Below, piece by piece: positions 9,672 through 25,578 of a stretch of 64,000 bases of DNA. The position numbers and the translations under genes were made by a program. Source of the stretch: Enterobacter sichuanensis. Lineage in GTDB: Bacteria; Pseudomonadota; Gammaproteobacteria; Enterobacterales; Enterobacteriaceae. The notes below the pieces were generated by a model. The model ran no database searches. It was not told the DNA's origin and was given only the letters and a program-made list of their open reading frames with translations. The DNA lies in assembly GCF_002939185.1 (NCBI RefSeq), contig NZ_POVL01000026.1:1-64000 (forward strand). The letters are read 5' to 3'. Every line of letters begins with the position of its first letter. The stretch's first letter is position 1.

Positions 9672-11027
9672 ATGAGTACATTAAGCCACGCAGCGAGCCG
9701 CGCTGAAAAGCGCACCAATGCCCGCTACTGGATAGTGGTGATGCTGTTTATCGTCACATCCTTTAACTATGGTGACCGCGCCACGCTGTCGATTGCCGGC
9801 TCGGAAATGGCGAAAGACATCGGTCTTGATCCCGTGGGCATGGGTTACGTTTTCTCTGCGTTCTCATGGGCCTACGTCATCGGGCAGATTCCAGGCGGCT
9901 GGCTTCTGGACCGTTTTGGCTCGAAACGGGTCTATTTCTGGTCCATCTTCATCTGGTCTGCCTTCACCCTGTTACAGGGATTCGTCGATGTGTTCAGCGG
10001 ATTTGGCATCATCGTCGCACTCTTCACGCTGCGCTTCTTGGTGGGCTTAGCGGAAGCCCCTTCTTTCCCCGGCAACAGCCGCATTGTGGCCGCCTGGTTC
10101 CCGGCGCAGGAGAGGGGAACGGCGGTGGCGATTTTTAACTCTGCACAGTACTTCGCCACGGTAATCTTTGCCCCCATTATGGGCTGGCTGACGCATGAGG
10201 TGGGCTGGTCGCACGTCTTCTTCTTTATGGGCGGACTGGGGATCATTATCAGCTTTGTCTGGCTGAAAGTGATCCACGAACCCAGCCAGCACCCTGGCGT
10301 GAATAAAAAAGAGCTGGAGTACATCGCAGAAGGTGGCGCGCTGATCAATATGGATCAAAAAGCCGCGACGGCGAAAGTCCCGTTCAGCCAGAAATGGGCG
10401 CAGATCAAACAGCTCGTTGGCTCCAGGATGATGATCGGGATCTATCTGGGTCAGTACTGCATTAACGCCTTAACCTACTTTTTCATCACCTGGTTCCCGG
10501 TGTACCTGGTGCAGGCCCGCGGCATGTCGATTCTGAAGGCGGGATTTGTTGCCTCGGTCCCGGCAATCTGCGGCTTCGTAGGGGGCGTGCTCGGCGGGGT
10601 GATCTCTGACTGGCTGATGCGCCGCACGGGTTCACTGAACATCGCGCGTAAAACGCCGATTGTGCTCGGTATGCTGCTCTCCATGACCATGGTGTTCTGT
10701 AACTATGTGAATGCGGAATGGATGATTATCGGCTTTATGGCGATGGCCTTCTTCGGCAAAGGCATCGGCGCGCTCGGCTGGGCAGTGATGGCGGATACGG
10801 CACCGAAGGAGATCAGCGGCCTGAGCGGCGGTCTGTTCAATATGTTCGGCAATATCTCCGGGATTGTTACGCCAATCGCTATCGGTTACATCGTCGGCAC
10901 GACCGGATCTTTCAACGGTGCGCTGATTTATGTGGGGGTGCATGCGCTGGTCGCGGTGCTGAGCTATCTGGTGCTGGTAGGCGATATCAAACGCGTCGAG
11001 CTTAAACCTGTTGGGGAGCGTGGCTGA
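9672..11027 (+). CDS. gudP: Glucarate/galactarate MFS transporter GudP
   Basis: GudP imports D-glucarate (and related aldarates) across the inner membrane by proton symport. The 451 residues form a 12-helix major facilitator with the anion:cation symporter family signature near the N-terminus ([13 protein letters not shown]) and the loop motif [16 protein letters not shown]. The ATG at 9672 follows a CAGGAGTG ribosome site. Its stop overlaps the gudX start by one base. In E. coli this operon is induced by the regulator CdaR, whose gene is not in the window. Confidence 0.95.
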   Translation: MSTLSHAASRAEKRTNARYWIVVMLFIVTSFNYGDRATLSIAGSEMAKDIGLDPVGMGYVFSAFSWAYVIGQIPGGWLLDRFGSKRVYFWSIFIWSAFTLLQGFVDVFSGFGIIVALFTLRFLVGLAEAPSFPGNSRIVAAWFPAQERGTAVAIFNSAQYFATVIFAPIMGWLTHEVGWSHVFFFMGGLGIIISFVWLKVIHEPSQHPGVNKKELEYIAEGGALINMDQKAATAKVPFSQKWAQIKQLVGSRMMIGIYLGQYCINALTYFFITWFPVYLVQARGMSILKAGFVASVPAICGFVGGVLGGVISDWLMRRTGSLNIARKTPIVLGMLLSMTMVFCNYVNAEWMIIGFMAMAFFGKGIGALGWAVMADTAPKEISGLSGGLFNMFGNISGIVTPIAIGYIVGTTGSFNGALIYVGVHALVAVLSYLVLVGDIKRVELKPVGERG

Positions 11028-12367
11028 TGACAACGCAATCGAGCCCAATCGTCACGGAGATGAAAGTTATCCCGGTGGCTGGCCAGGACAGCATGCTGCT
11101 CAATATTGGCGGCGCCCATAACGCCTGGTTTACCCGTAATATCGTGGTGCTGAAAGACAGCGCAGGGCATACCGGCGTGGGTGAAGCCCCTGGCGGTGAG
11201 GTCATTTACCAGACGCTGGTCGATGCCATTCCGCAGGTGGTGGGTCAGGAGATTGCCCGTCTGAATAAGCTGGTTCACCGGGTGCATAAGGGCAATCAGT
11301 CGGCAGACTTTGACACGTTCGGGAAAGGTGCCTGGACGTTTGAACTGCGCGTCAACGCGGTTGCCGCACTGGAGGCCGCCCTGCTCGATCTGCTGGGTCA
11401 GGCGCTGAATGTCCCGGTTTGCGAGCTGCTGGGGCCGGGCAAACAGCGGGATGCGGTGACGGTGCTGGGCTATCTGTTCTACGTGGGCGATCGCAATAAA
11501 ACCGATCTCCCTTACCTGGCGCGATCCACGGGTGACCACGACTGGTATCACCTGCGCCACCAGGAGGCGCTCTCCAGTGCAGCGGTAGTTCGTCTGGCCG
11601 AGGCCGCACAGGATCGCTACGGCTTTAAGGATTTCAAACTGAAGGGCGGCGTGCTGCCCGGCGAGCAGGAGATTGAAACGGCCCGGGCGTTGAAAAAGCG
11701 CTTTCCGGAGGCACGCATTACCGTTGATCCGAACGGCGCATGGCTGCTGGAGGGAGCGATTAGCCTGTGCAAAGGGCTGCAGGATGTTCTGACCTATGCG
11801 GAAGATCCTTGTGGTGCGGAGCAGGGCTTCTCGGGCCGTGAAGTGATGGCCGAGTTTCGTCGTGCCACCGGGCTGCCGGTGGCGACCAATATGATCGCCA
11901 CCAACTGGCGTGAAATGGGGCATGCGGTGATGCTGAACGCCGTCGATATTCCGCTGGCGGACCCTCACTTCTGGACGCTTTCAGGCGCGGTGCGCGTGGC
12001 GCAGCTGTGCGATGAGTGGGGCCTGACCTGGGGCTGTCACTCGAACAACCACTTCGATATTTCGCTGGCGATGTTTACCCACGTTGGCGCGGCAGCGCCG
12101 GGTAACCCGACCGCCATCGACACCCACTGGATTTGGCAGGAGGGTGAAGCCCGCCTGACAAAAAATCCGCTGGAAATCAAACAGGGCAAGATTGCCGTAC
12201 CGGATGCGCCGGGCCTGGGCGTGGAGCCTGACTGGGATCAGATCCACAAAGCTCATGAGGCGTATAAAAAATTGCCGGGCGGCGCGCGTAACGACGCGGG
12301 CCCAATGCAGTACCTTATTCCCGGCTGGACATTTGACCGTAAGCGCCCTGTTTTCGGACGTCACTGA
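11027..12367 (+). CDS. gudX: Glucarate dehydratase-related protein GudX
   Basis: A 446-residue enolase-superfamily protein, a paralogue of GudD next door. It keeps the superfamily fingerprint: FKLKGG with the catalytic lysine, DPNGAW and EDPCGAEQG metal ligands, and HSNNHFD with the general-base histidine. In E. coli the equivalent protein is a much poorer glucarate dehydratase than GudD, and its real substrate is uncertain. It overlaps gudP by one base and is 15 bp before gudD. Confidence 0.93.
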   Translation: MTTQSSPIVTEMKVIPVAGQDSMLLNIGGAHNAWFTRNIVVLKDSAGHTGVGEAPGGEVIYQTLVDAIPQVVGQEIARLNKLVHRVHKGNQSADFDTFGKGAWTFELRVNAVAALEAALLDLLGQALNVPVCELLGPGKQRDAVTVLGYLFYVGDRNKTDLPYLARSTGDHDWYHLRHQEALSSAAVVRLAEAAQDRYGFKDFKLKGGVLPGEQEIETARALKKRFPEARITVDPNGAWLLEGAISLCKGLQDVLTYAEDPCGAEQGFSGREVMAEFRRATGLPVATNMIATNWREMGHAVMLNAVDIPLADPHFWTLSGAVRVAQLCDEWGLTWGCHSNNHFDISLAMFTHVGAAAPGNPTAIDTHWIWQEGEARLTKNPLEIKQGKIAVPDAPGLGVEPDWDQIHKAHEAYKKLPGGARNDAGPMQYLIPGWTFDRKRPVFGRH

Positions 12368-12382
12368 TAAAAGGATTGAACG

Positions 12383-13720
12383 ATGAGTACTTTTTCTACC
12401 CCTGTCGTCACCGCCATGCAGATCATACCGGTTGCGGGCCATGACAGCATGTTGATGAACCTGAGCGGCGCACATGCGCCATTCTTTACCCGCAATATTG
12501 TGATTATCAAAGACAATGCTGGCCACACCGGCGTGGGGGAAATTCCGGGCGGGGAGAAGATCCGCAAAACGCTGGAAGAGGCCATCCCGCTGGTGGTGGG
12601 CAAAACGCTGGGTGAGTACAAATATGTTCTCAATACCGTGCGCAACACCTTTGCCGACCGCGATGCCGGAGGTCGTGGTCTGCAGACGTTCGATCTGCGC
12701 ACCACCATTCACGTGGTGACCGGCATTGAAGCCGCGATGCTGGATCTGCTGGGTCAGCATCTGGGGGTTAACGTTGCCTCGCTGTTGGGCGAGGGTCAGC
12801 AGCGCAGCGAAGTGGAAATGCTGGGCTATCTGTTCTTTGTCGGCGACCGCAAGCTGACGCCTCTGCCCTATCAGAGCCAGGCGGATGACAAATGCGACTG
12901 GTACCGGCTCCGCCACGACGAGGCGATGACCCCGGACGCGGTGGTGCGTCTGGCGGAAGCCGCGTACGAAAAATATGGCTTCAACGATTTCAAACTGAAG
13001 GGCGGCGTGCTGGCCGGGGAGGAAGAAGCGCAAGCCATCACCGCGCTGGCAAAACGTTTCCCGCAGGCGCGCGTGACGTTGGATCCGAATGGTGCCTGGT
13101 CGCTTAATGAAGCGATCGCCATCGGCAAGCAGCTGAAGGGCGTGCTGGCCTATGCGGAGGATCCGTGCGGGGCTGAACAGGGTTTCTCTGGCCGGGAAGT
13201 GATGGCCGAGTTCCGTCGTGCCACGGGGCTGCCGACCGCGACCAACATGATTGCCACCGACTGGCGTCAGATGGGACACACCCTGTCACTGCAGTCTGTC
13301 GACATTCCACTGGCGGACCCGCACTTCTGGACAATGCAGGGGTCGGTACGCGTGGCGCAGATGTGCCATGAGTTTGGCCTGACCTGGGGCTCGCACTCCA
13401 ACAATCACTTCGATGTGTCGCTGGCGATGTTCACCCACGTTGCCGCTGCCGCACCGGGCACGATCACCGCTATCGATACGCACTGGATCTGGCAGGAAGG
13501 GAATCAGCGCCTGACCAAAGCACCGTTTGAGATCAAAGGTGGCATGGTGCAGGTGCCTTCCACGCCGGGGTTAGGCGTTGAACTGGATATGGACCAGGTC
13601 ATGAAGGCCCACGAGCTGTATCAGAAACACGGTCTGGGCGCCCGCGACGACGCGATGGCGATGCAGTACCTGATCCCAGACTGGGCATTCGACAATAAAC
13701 GTCCGTGCATGGTACGATAA
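12383..13720 (+). CDS. gudD: D-glucarate dehydratase GudD
   Basis: GudD dehydrates D-glucarate (and L-idarate) to 5-keto-4-deoxy-D-glucarate. It is an Mg-dependent enolase-superfamily enzyme of 445 residues with [21 protein letters not shown] and HSNNHFD motifs in the right order. The residues that distinguish it from GudX lie mostly in the N-terminal capping domain and the C-terminal tail. Third gene of gudPXD. A hairpin (13731-13748) follows before garK. Confidence 0.95.
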   Translation: MSTFSTPVVTAMQIIPVAGHDSMLMNLSGAHAPFFTRNIVIIKDNAGHTGVGEIPGGEKIRKTLEEAIPLVVGKTLGEYKYVLNTVRNTFADRDAGGRGLQTFDLRTTIHVVTGIEAAMLDLLGQHLGVNVASLLGEGQQRSEVEMLGYLFFVGDRKLTPLPYQSQADDKCDWYRLRHDEAMTPDAVVRLAEAAYEKYGFNDFKLKGGVLAGEEEAQAITALAKRFPQARVTLDPNGAWSLNEAIAIGKQLKGVLAYAEDPCGAEQGFSGREVMAEFRRATGLPTATNMIATDWRQMGHTLSLQSVDIPLADPHFWTMQGSVRVAQMCHEFGLTWGSHSNNHFDVSLAMFTHVAAAAPGTITAIDTHWIWQEGNQRLTKAPFEIKGGMVQVPSTPGLGVELDMDQVMKAHELYQKHGLGARDDAMAMQYLIPDWAFDNKRPCMVR

Positions 13721-13730
13721 ACGCAATGGG

Positions 13731-13752
13731 ACCGCTCCCATGAGCGGTTCTT
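13731..13752 (+). terminator. Hairpin after gudD
   Basis: ACCGCTC (13731-13737) pairs with GAGCGGT (13742-13748) around a CCAT loop and is followed by TCTTTA. The short, impure T-tract suggests an incomplete terminator that could lower, not stop, read-through into garK. Confidence 0.55.
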
Positions 13753-13797
13753 TACGTAGTGTATGCTTAACGTAACGACTATGCGTAAGGATGGCTT

Positions 13798-14937
13798 ATG
13801 AAAATTGTTATCGCACCGGACTCGTATAAGGAAAGTTTAAGTGCGCTCGAGGTCGCGACAGCGATAGAGCGTGGTTTCCGCGAGATCTTTCCCGAGGCGG
13901 TTTACGTCAAACTGCCGGTTGCGGACGGTGGCGAAGGCACGGTTGAGGCGATGATCGCGGCAACGCAGGGGCGAATGGTGCATGTTCCGGTGACCGGTCC
14001 CCTGGGCGAGCGGGTGGAAGGGTTTTACGGGATCTCCGGTGACGAGCAAAGCGCCTTTATTGAAATGGCGGCGGCAAGCGGTCTGGAGCTGGTTGCGCCT
14101 GCGCAGCGCGATCCGCTGAAAACGACCTCCTGGGGCACGGGGGAACTTATCCGCCACGCTCTGGATGCAGGCGTTAAGCATATCATCATCGGGATCGGGG
14201 GAAGTGCGACCAACGACGGCGGAGCCGGAATGGTGCAGGCGCTGGGCGCGAAACTGCTGGACGCCAGTGGAGAGTCCCTTGGCCTGGGCGGGCGCGAGCT
14301 GGGAAAACTCGCGCGAATCGACCTGAGTGGTCTGGATCAACGTCTGGCGGAGTGCCGGATTGAGGTCGCCTGCGATGTCACCAATCCCCTGACGGGAAAG
14401 GAGGGGGCGTCAGCCATATTTGGTCCGCAAAAGGGGGCCACACCCGAAATGATTGTCACCCTGGACAACGCGCTTGCTCAGTATGCGCGAGTCATTGCCC
14501 GGGATCTGGATATCGACGTGCTGAACCTGGCAGGTGGTGGCGCGGCGGGTGGCATGGGCGCCGCACTGTACGCCTTTTGCGGCGCGCAGTTGCGCCAGGG
14601 TATTGAGATTGTGACCGATGCGCTACATCTGGCCGATCAGGTGGCCGATGCGGATCTGGTGATCACGGGGGAAGGGCGTATTGACAGCCAGACGATCCAC
14701 GGCAAAGTCCCGGTGGGCGTGGCGAAAGTGGCGAAACGCTTTAACAAACCCGTCATCGGCATCGCAGGGAGCCTGACGGCGGACGTTGGCGTGGTACACG
14801 ATCATGGCATTGATGCGGTGTTCAGCGTGATCTACAGCATCTGTTCGCTGGAAGACGCGCTGGAAAATGCCAGCGAGAACGTCAGGATGGCCGCAAGGAA
14901 TATCGCGGCGGTGCTGAAAGTGGGGCAGGCATTTTAG
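13798..14937 (+). CDS. garK: Glycerate kinase (GarK type)
   Basis: This enzyme phosphorylates D-glycerate to 2-phosphoglycerate, the last step in using glucarate and galactarate. The 379 residues closely follow E. coli GarK, beginning MKIVIAPDSYKESLSA and including GIGGSATNDGGAGM, CDVTNPL and ITGEGRIDSQ blocks of the family. In E. coli K-12 garK lies in the galactarate cluster elsewhere and gudD is followed directly by barA. Here the kinase sits 77 bp after gudD, so the local cluster covers import, dehydration and the final kinase step. The aldolase and the semialdehyde reductase must be elsewhere. It is followed by a BIME and converges on barA. Confidence 0.9.
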   Translation: MKIVIAPDSYKESLSALEVATAIERGFREIFPEAVYVKLPVADGGEGTVEAMIAATQGRMVHVPVTGPLGERVEGFYGISGDEQSAFIEMAAASGLELVAPAQRDPLKTTSWGTGELIRHALDAGVKHIIIGIGGSATNDGGAGMVQALGAKLLDASGESLGLGGRELGKLARIDLSGLDQRLAECRIEVACDVTNPLTGKEGASAIFGPQKGATPEMIVTLDNALAQYARVIARDLDIDVLNLAGGGAAGGMGAALYAFCGAQLRQGIEIVTDALHLADQVADADLVITGEGRIDSQTIHGKVPVGVAKVAKRFNKPVIGIAGSLTADVGVVHDHGIDAVFSVIYSICSLEDALENASENVRMAARNIAAVLKVGQAF

Positions 14938-14944
14938 CTGTAAT

Positions 14945-15022
14945 TGCCGGGTGGCGGCTTCGCCTTACCCGGCCTACGTTAGTGCACCTGTAGGCCCGGT
15001 AAGCGCAGCGCCACCGGGCTTT
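14945..15022. repeat. REP pair (BIME) between garK and barA
   Basis: Inverted REP units TGCCGGGTGGCGGCTTCGCC and GGTAAGCGCAGCGCCACCGGGC sit between two convergent genes. Such hairpins commonly stabilise 3' ends and may help end both transcripts. Confidence 0.85.
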
Positions 15023-15026
15023 TACC

Positions 15027-17786
<2,760 letters not shown>

Positions 17787-17843
17787 GGCGTTCCGTTATG
17801 GGACAATTAAGATAATTATGTTTATGTGAGAAAAATCTCGGCG

Positions 17844-19142
17844 ATGGCGCAATTCTACTCTGCAAAGCGACGCGTGACGACGCGTCAAATCATCACTGTT
17901 GAAGCCACGGACCTGGATCCGTTTGGCCAGGGTGTGGCGCGTCACAATGGTAAGGCTCTGTTTATAACAGGTTTACTGCCAACAGAACGAGCAGAAATTA
18001 CGCTGACGGAAGACAAACGTCAGTTCGCACGGGGGCAGGTTAAGCGTCGTCTCAACGACAGCCCCGAGCGTGTGAAGCCTCGCTGTGCGCATTTTGGCGT
18101 CTGTGGCGGCTGCCAGCAACAGCATGCGAGCACAGAATTACAGCAAAAAAGTAAAAGCAACGCCCTGGCGCGTCTGCTTAAACATGAAGTGAACGAGGTC
18201 ATTGCCGGTGAGCCATGGGGCTACCGCCGCCGTGCACGCCTGAGTCTGAGCTATCAGCCGAAAACGGCGCATCTGGAGATGGGGTTTCGCAAGGCCGGTT
18301 CCAGCGACATCGTTGATGTGAAGCAGTGCCCCATTTTGGTGCCCCAACTTGAGGCATTGCTGCCAGAAGTGCGCACCTGCCTCTCCGGGCTGGACGGCGT
18401 TCGTCACCTCGGGCATGTTGAACTGGTTATGGCAAACAATGGCCCGCTGATGGTGCTGCGCCATACGGCGCCGTTGTCGAAAAATGACCGCGAAAAACTG
18501 GAACGCTTTTCGCATTCCCACGACCTGGCGCTTTTCCTTGCACCACAAAGCGAGATACTTGAGCAGGTTACCGGTGATGCACCCTGGTATGCGTCAAACG
18601 GGCTACGCTTAACGTTCAGTCCGCGGGATTTCATTCAGGTGAATGATGGCGTTAACCAGCAGATGGTCGAGAAAGCGCTGGCGTGGCTGGATGTTCAGAA
18701 AAGCGATCGGGTGCTTGACCTGTTCTGCGGAATGGGCAACTTCACCCTGCCGCTGGCCCGCAACGCGGCCAGCGTCGTGGGCGTCGAAGGCGTCGACGCG
18801 CTGGTGGCGAAAGGGCGGGAGAACGCACAACAGAACGGCTTGCAAAATGTGACATTCTTTCATCAAAATCTTGAGGAAGATGTCACTCAACAGCCGTGGG
18901 CTAAGCAGGGCTTTGATAAAATTCTTCTCGACCCGGCGCGTGCAGGTGCGCCGGGCGTAATGCAGCATATTATTAAACTCGCGCCAAAGCGTGTGGTCTA
19001 TGTTTCCTGTAACCCGGCAACGCTTGCCCGAGATAGCGAGGCATTAGTCAGCGCGGGTTACCAGATTCAGCGTCTGGCAATGATGGACATGTTCCCGCAC
19101 ACTGGGCATCTGGAATCCATGGTGTTGTTCGAGCATATATAA
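17844..19142 (+). CDS. rlmD: 23S rRNA (uracil(1939)-C5)-methyltransferase RlmD
   Basis: RlmD (RumA) methylates U1939 of 23S rRNA from SAM. The ATG at 17844 gives 432 residues starting [10 protein letters not shown], as in E. coli. A GTG at 17826 would add six residues. Domains in order: an N-terminal TRAM domain, an iron-sulfur motif ([14 protein letters not shown]), a SAM-binding motif [27 protein letters not shown], and [13 protein letters not shown] with the catalytic cysteine. The 51 bp before relA carry no terminator, so read-through into relA is likely, as in E. coli. Confidence 0.95.
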   Translation: MAQFYSAKRRVTTRQIITVEATDLDPFGQGVARHNGKALFITGLLPTERAEITLTEDKRQFARGQVKRRLNDSPERVKPRCAHFGVCGGCQQQHASTELQQKSKSNALARLLKHEVNEVIAGEPWGYRRRARLSLSYQPKTAHLEMGFRKAGSSDIVDVKQCPILVPQLEALLPEVRTCLSGLDGVRHLGHVELVMANNGPLMVLRHTAPLSKNDREKLERFSHSHDLALFLAPQSEILEQVTGDAPWYASNGLRLTFSPRDFIQVNDGVNQQMVEKALAWLDVQKSDRVLDLFCGMGNFTLPLARNAASVVGVEGVDALVAKGRENAQQNGLQNVTFFHQNLEEDVTQQPWAKQGFDKILLDPARAGAPGVMQHIIKLAPKRVVYVSCNPATLARDSEALVSAGYQIQRLAMMDMFPHTGHLESMVLFEHI

Positions 19143-19193
19143 TGAGTTTGGCTTGTCGACTTCGACAGGCCCAGGTCCCTAAAGGAGAGGACA

Positions 19194-21425
19194 ATGGTTG
19201 CGGTAAGAAGTGCACATCTCAATAAAGCTGGGGAATTTGACCCACAAAAATGGATCGCAAGTCTGGGAATTTCCAGCCAGCAGTCGTGTGAACGCTTAAC
19301 CGAAACTTGGGCCTATTGTCTGCGCACCACGCAGGGGCATCCTGACGCCGATCTTCTGCTGTGGCGCGGCGTGGAGATGGTTGAAATTTTGTCCATGTTG
19401 AACATGGACATCGAAACGCTGCAGGCCGCGCTGCTCTTCCCCCTTGCCGATGCGGACGTGGTCACCGAAGAGGTGCTGCGCGACAGCGTAGGAAAATCCG
19501 TTGTCGCGCTGATCCACGGCGTGCGCGATATGGCGGCCATCCGCCAGCTTAAAGCCGCACATACTGACTCCGTCTCCTCAGAACAGGTCGATAACGTCCG
19601 CCGGATGCTGCTGGCCATGGTGGATGATTTCCGCTGCGTGGTCATCAAGCTCGCCGAGCGTATTGCCCACCTGCGCGAGGTCAAGGATGCGCCTGAAGAC
19701 GAGCGCGTGCTGGCGGCCAAAGAGTGTACCAACATCTATGCACCGCTGGCGAACCGCTTAGGGATTGGTCAGCTCAAATGGGAGCTGGAAGACTACTGCT
19801 TCCGTTACCTGCACCCAGCGGAATACAAACGCATTGCCAAACTCCTGCACGAGCGCCGTATCGACCGCGAGCACTATATTGAGGATTTTGTCGGCGGTTT
19901 ACGCCAGGCGATGAAAGAAGAGAACGTGCGCGCCGAAGTCTACGGCCGTCCTAAGCACATCTACAGCATCTGGCGCAAAATGCAGAAGAAACACCTCGCC
20001 TTTGACGAGCTGTTTGACGTGCGCGCCGTACGTATCGTGGCGGAGCGTCTGCAGGACTGCTACGCCGCGCTGGGGATAGTGCACACTCACTTCCGCCATC
20101 TGCCGGACGAGTTCGATGACTACGTCGCCAACCCCAAACCGAACGGCTACCAGTCTATCCATACTGTTGTGCTTGGTCCGGGTGGGAAAACGGTCGAGAT
20201 TCAGATCCGCACCAAACAGATGCACGAAGACGCTGAGCTGGGCGTCGCCGCGCACTGGAAGTACAAAGAAGGCACCTCCGGCGGGGCGCGTTCTGGTCAC
20301 GAAGACCGCATTGCCTGGTTGCGTAAGCTGATTGCGTGGCAGGAAGAGATGGCCGACTCCGGCGAGATGCTCGACGAAGTGCGCAGCCAGGTCTTTGACG
20401 ACCGGGTGTATGTCTTTACCCCGAAAGGGGACGTTGTCGACCTGCCGGCCGGCTCTACGCCGCTCGATTTTGCCTACCACATCCACAGCGATGTGGGGCA
20501 CCGCTGCATCGGGGCCAAAATTGGCGGACGCATCGTACCGTTCACCTATCAGCTGCAGATGGGTGATCAGATTGAAATCATTACCCAGAAGCAGCCCAAC
20601 CCGAGCCGGGACTGGCTTAACCCAAACCTGGGGTATGTCACCACCAGCCGCGGGCGCTCGAAGATTCACGCCTGGTTCCGTAAACAGGATCGTGACAAGA
20701 ATATCCTTGCCGGTCGCCAGATCCTTGACGACGAGCTGGAGCACATCGGGATAAGCCTGAAAGAGGCGGAGAAATTCCTGCTGCCGCGCTACAACTTCAA
20801 CGAGCTTGATGAGCTGTTAGCGGCCATTGGCGGCGGTGATATCCGTCTGAATCAGATGGTGAACTTCCTGCAGGCGCAGTTTAATAAGCCAAGCGCGGAA
20901 GAGCAGGACGCGGCGGCGCTGAAGCAGCTGCAGCAGAAAACCTATGCGCCGCAGCAGCGCAGCAAAGACAACGGTCGCGTGGTGGTCGAGGGCGTGGGCA
21001 ATCTGATGCACCACATTGCCCGCTGCTGCCAGCCTATTCCGGGTGACGACATCGTCGGCTTTATCACTCAGGGGCGCGGGATCTCGATTCACCGTTCCGA
21101 CTGCGATCAGCTTGCCGAACTGCAGTCTCACGCACCGGAGCGCATTGTGGAAGCGGTCTGGGGCGAGAGCTATTCCGCCGGTTACTCGCTGGTGGTTCGC
21201 GTCACCGCGAACGACCGCAGCGGTCTGTTGCGCGACATTACCACCATTCTTGCCAACGAGAAGGTCAACGTGCTGGGTGTCGCCAGCCGCAGCGATACAC
21301 GCGAGCAGCTTGCCACCATTGATATGACCATCGAAATCTACAACCTGCAGGTGTTGGGCCGCGTGCTCGGTAAACTGAACCAGGTGCCGGATGTGATTGA
21401 CGCGCGTCGTCTGCACGGCGGTTAA
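19194..21425 (+). CDS. relA: GTP pyrophosphokinase RelA, (p)ppGpp synthase I
   Basis: RelA makes (p)ppGpp on ribosomes stalled with uncharged tRNA. The 743 residues (E. coli 744) contain a degenerate HD hydrolase domain (the HDxxED residues are replaced, so it cannot hydrolyse), a synthetase domain with RPKHIYSIWRKMQKK and NPKPNGYQSIHT, TGS (VFTPKGDVVDLPAGSTPLDFAY in two parts), a zinc-finger region with HHIARCCQPIPGD, and a C-terminal ACT/RRM domain. A strong AAAGGAGAGG ribosome site precedes the ATG. In E. coli K-12 mazEF follows. Here a single REP element and then mazG follow. Confidence 0.97.
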   Translation: MVAVRSAHLNKAGEFDPQKWIASLGISSQQSCERLTETWAYCLRTTQGHPDADLLLWRGVEMVEILSMLNMDIETLQAALLFPLADADVVTEEVLRDSVGKSVVALIHGVRDMAAIRQLKAAHTDSVSSEQVDNVRRMLLAMVDDFRCVVIKLAERIAHLREVKDAPEDERVLAAKECTNIYAPLANRLGIGQLKWELEDYCFRYLHPAEYKRIAKLLHERRIDREHYIEDFVGGLRQAMKEENVRAEVYGRPKHIYSIWRKMQKKHLAFDELFDVRAVRIVAERLQDCYAALGIVHTHFRHLPDEFDDYVANPKPNGYQSIHTVVLGPGGKTVEIQIRTKQMHEDAELGVAAHWKYKEGTSGGARSGHEDRIAWLRKLIAWQEEMADSGEMLDEVRSQVFDDRVYVFTPKGDVVDLPAGSTPLDFAYHIHSDVGHRCIGAKIGGRIVPFTYQLQMGDQIEIITQKQPNPSRDWLNPNLGYVTTSRGRSKIHAWFRKQDRDKNILAGRQILDDELEHIGISLKEAEKFLLPRYNFNELDELLAAIGGGDIRLNQMVNFLQAQFNKPSAEEQDAAALKQLQQKTYAPQQRSKDNGRVVVEGVGNLMHHIARCCQPIPGDDIVGFITQGRGISIHRSDCDQLAELQSHAPERIVEAVWGESYSAGYSLVVRVTANDRSGLLRDITTILANEKVNVLGVASRSDTREQLATIDMTIEIYNLQVLGRVLGKLNQVPDVIDARRLHGG

Positions 21426-21440
21426 CTGCACTTTCTTATG

Positions 21441-21472
21441 TAGGCCGGGTAAGGCTTTGCCGCCACCCGGCT
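21441..21472. repeat. Single REP element between relA and mazG
   Basis: GGCCGGGTAAGGC and GCCGCCACCCGGC form one REP hairpin, followed by a T-run at 21475-21480, so it could act as a terminator for relA. It occupies the place where mazEF lies in E. coli K-12. Confidence 0.8.
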
Positions 21473-21493
21473 TGTTTTTTAATGGAACAGATT

Positions 21494-22285
21494 ATGACGC
21501 AAATCGACCGCCTGCTCGGCATCATGAAACGCCTGCGCGACCCGGAAAACGGCTGCCCGTGGGACAAAGAGCAGACTTTCGCCACCATCGCTCCGTACAC
21601 CCTTGAAGAGACCTACGAGGTACTGGACGCCATTTCCCGTGAAGATTTTGACGACCTGCGCGGCGAGCTGGGCGATCTGCTGTTCCAGGTGGTGTTCTAT
21701 GCGCAAATGGCGCAGGAAGAAGGGCGCTTTAACTTTGACGATATCTGCGCCGCCATCAGCGACAAGCTGGAGCGCCGTCATCCCCATATTTTCGGTGACG
21801 CCACGGCAGGGAACAGCAGCGAAGTCCTGGCCCGCTGGGAGCAAATCAAAAGCGCCGAACGGGCAGAAAAATCCCAGCACTCTGCGCTGGATGACATCCC
21901 GATGAGCCTGCCCGCGCTGATGCGCGCGCATAAAATTCAAAAACGCTGCTCCGCCGTCGGTTTTGACTGGACCTCGCTTGGCCCGGTGCTGGACAAAGTG
22001 CACGAAGAGATTGATGAAGTGATGCACGAAGCGCAGCAGGCGGTGGTGGATGAAGCAAAGCTCGAAGAGGAGATGGGCGACCTGCTGTTTGCGACCGTCA
22101 ACCTTTCGCGCCACCTGGGTGTAAAAGCGGAAACCGCCCTGCAAAAAGCGAACATAAAATTCGAACGACGCTTTCGCGAAGTCGAGCGGATTGTGGCCTC
22201 GCGGGGCCTGGAAATGAGCGGAATTGACCTCGAAGCCATGGAAGAAGTCTGGCAGGAAGTAAAACGCCAGGAATCTGATCTCTAA
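21494..22285 (+). CDS. mazG: Nucleoside triphosphate pyrophosphohydrolase MazG
   Basis: MazG hydrolyses NTPs and dNTPs to monophosphates and pyrophosphate, and in E. coli affects ppGpp levels and cell survival. The ATG at 21494 gives 263 residues, the E. coli length, starting MTQIDRLL. An ATG 12 bases upstream has weaker support. Two MazG folds are visible, with EETYEVLDAI, GELGDLLFQVVF and later KLEEEMGDLLFATVN acidic metal-binding helices. It lies directly after relA with no mazEF between. Confidence 0.95.
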   Translation: MTQIDRLLGIMKRLRDPENGCPWDKEQTFATIAPYTLEETYEVLDAISREDFDDLRGELGDLLFQVVFYAQMAQEEGRFNFDDICAAISDKLERRHPHIFGDATAGNSSEVLARWEQIKSAERAEKSQHSALDDIPMSLPALMRAHKIQKRCSAVGFDWTSLGPVLDKVHEEIDEVMHEAQQAVVDEAKLEEEMGDLLFATVNLSRHLGVKAETALQKANIKFERRFREVERIVASRGLEMSGIDLEAMEEVWQEVKRQESDL

Positions 22286-22426
22286 CGGATTTTGCGATCA
22301 AGCGCAATTTGTGTGATTTTTTAAATGACAAGCGCTTGATTTGCGTCAAAAACATTTACCCAAAAGTGGCTATTTTCTCACTCCTTATGTTTGTCATTGC
22401 CTGGAATGGAGACGGAGAATGAAAGT

Positions 22427-22455
22427 TTGTGGCGCTCGCCGTGTTCGGGTATACT
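22427..22455 (+). promoter_or_regulatory. Candidate sigma-70 promoter of pyrG
   Basis: TTGTGG (22427-22432) is followed after 17 bp by TATACT (22450-22455), about 50 bp upstream of the pyrG ATG. Hexamers and spacing fit a sigma-70 promoter. No attenuator of the Gram-positive pyrG type was seen. Confidence 0.55.
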
Positions 22456-22492
22456 ACTTTCCCGTCCTGGTTATTCCATCGTTTCACCCTAA

Positions 22493-24145
<1,653 letters not shown>

Positions 24146-24155
24146 AAAAAGTTAG

Positions 24156-25526
<1,371 letters not shown>

Positions 25527-25545
25527 TTGCTTAAGCCTTAATATG

Positions 25546-25577
25546 AAAATGCCAGTCGAATGACTGGCATTTTTTTG
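25546..25577. terminator. Bidirectional terminator after eno
   Basis: ATGCCAGTC (25549-25557) pairs with GACTGGCAT (25562-25570) around GAAT, flanked by A-rich and T-rich tracts. It can end both eno and the convergent SDR gene that stops at 25579. Confidence 0.9.
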
Positions 25578-25578
25578 T

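Noticed and set aside
11981-13279. Long minus-strand frames opposite gudX and gudD (also 10964-11968)
   Set aside because: They look like each other only because gudX and gudD are paralogues; they are shadows of the real genes.
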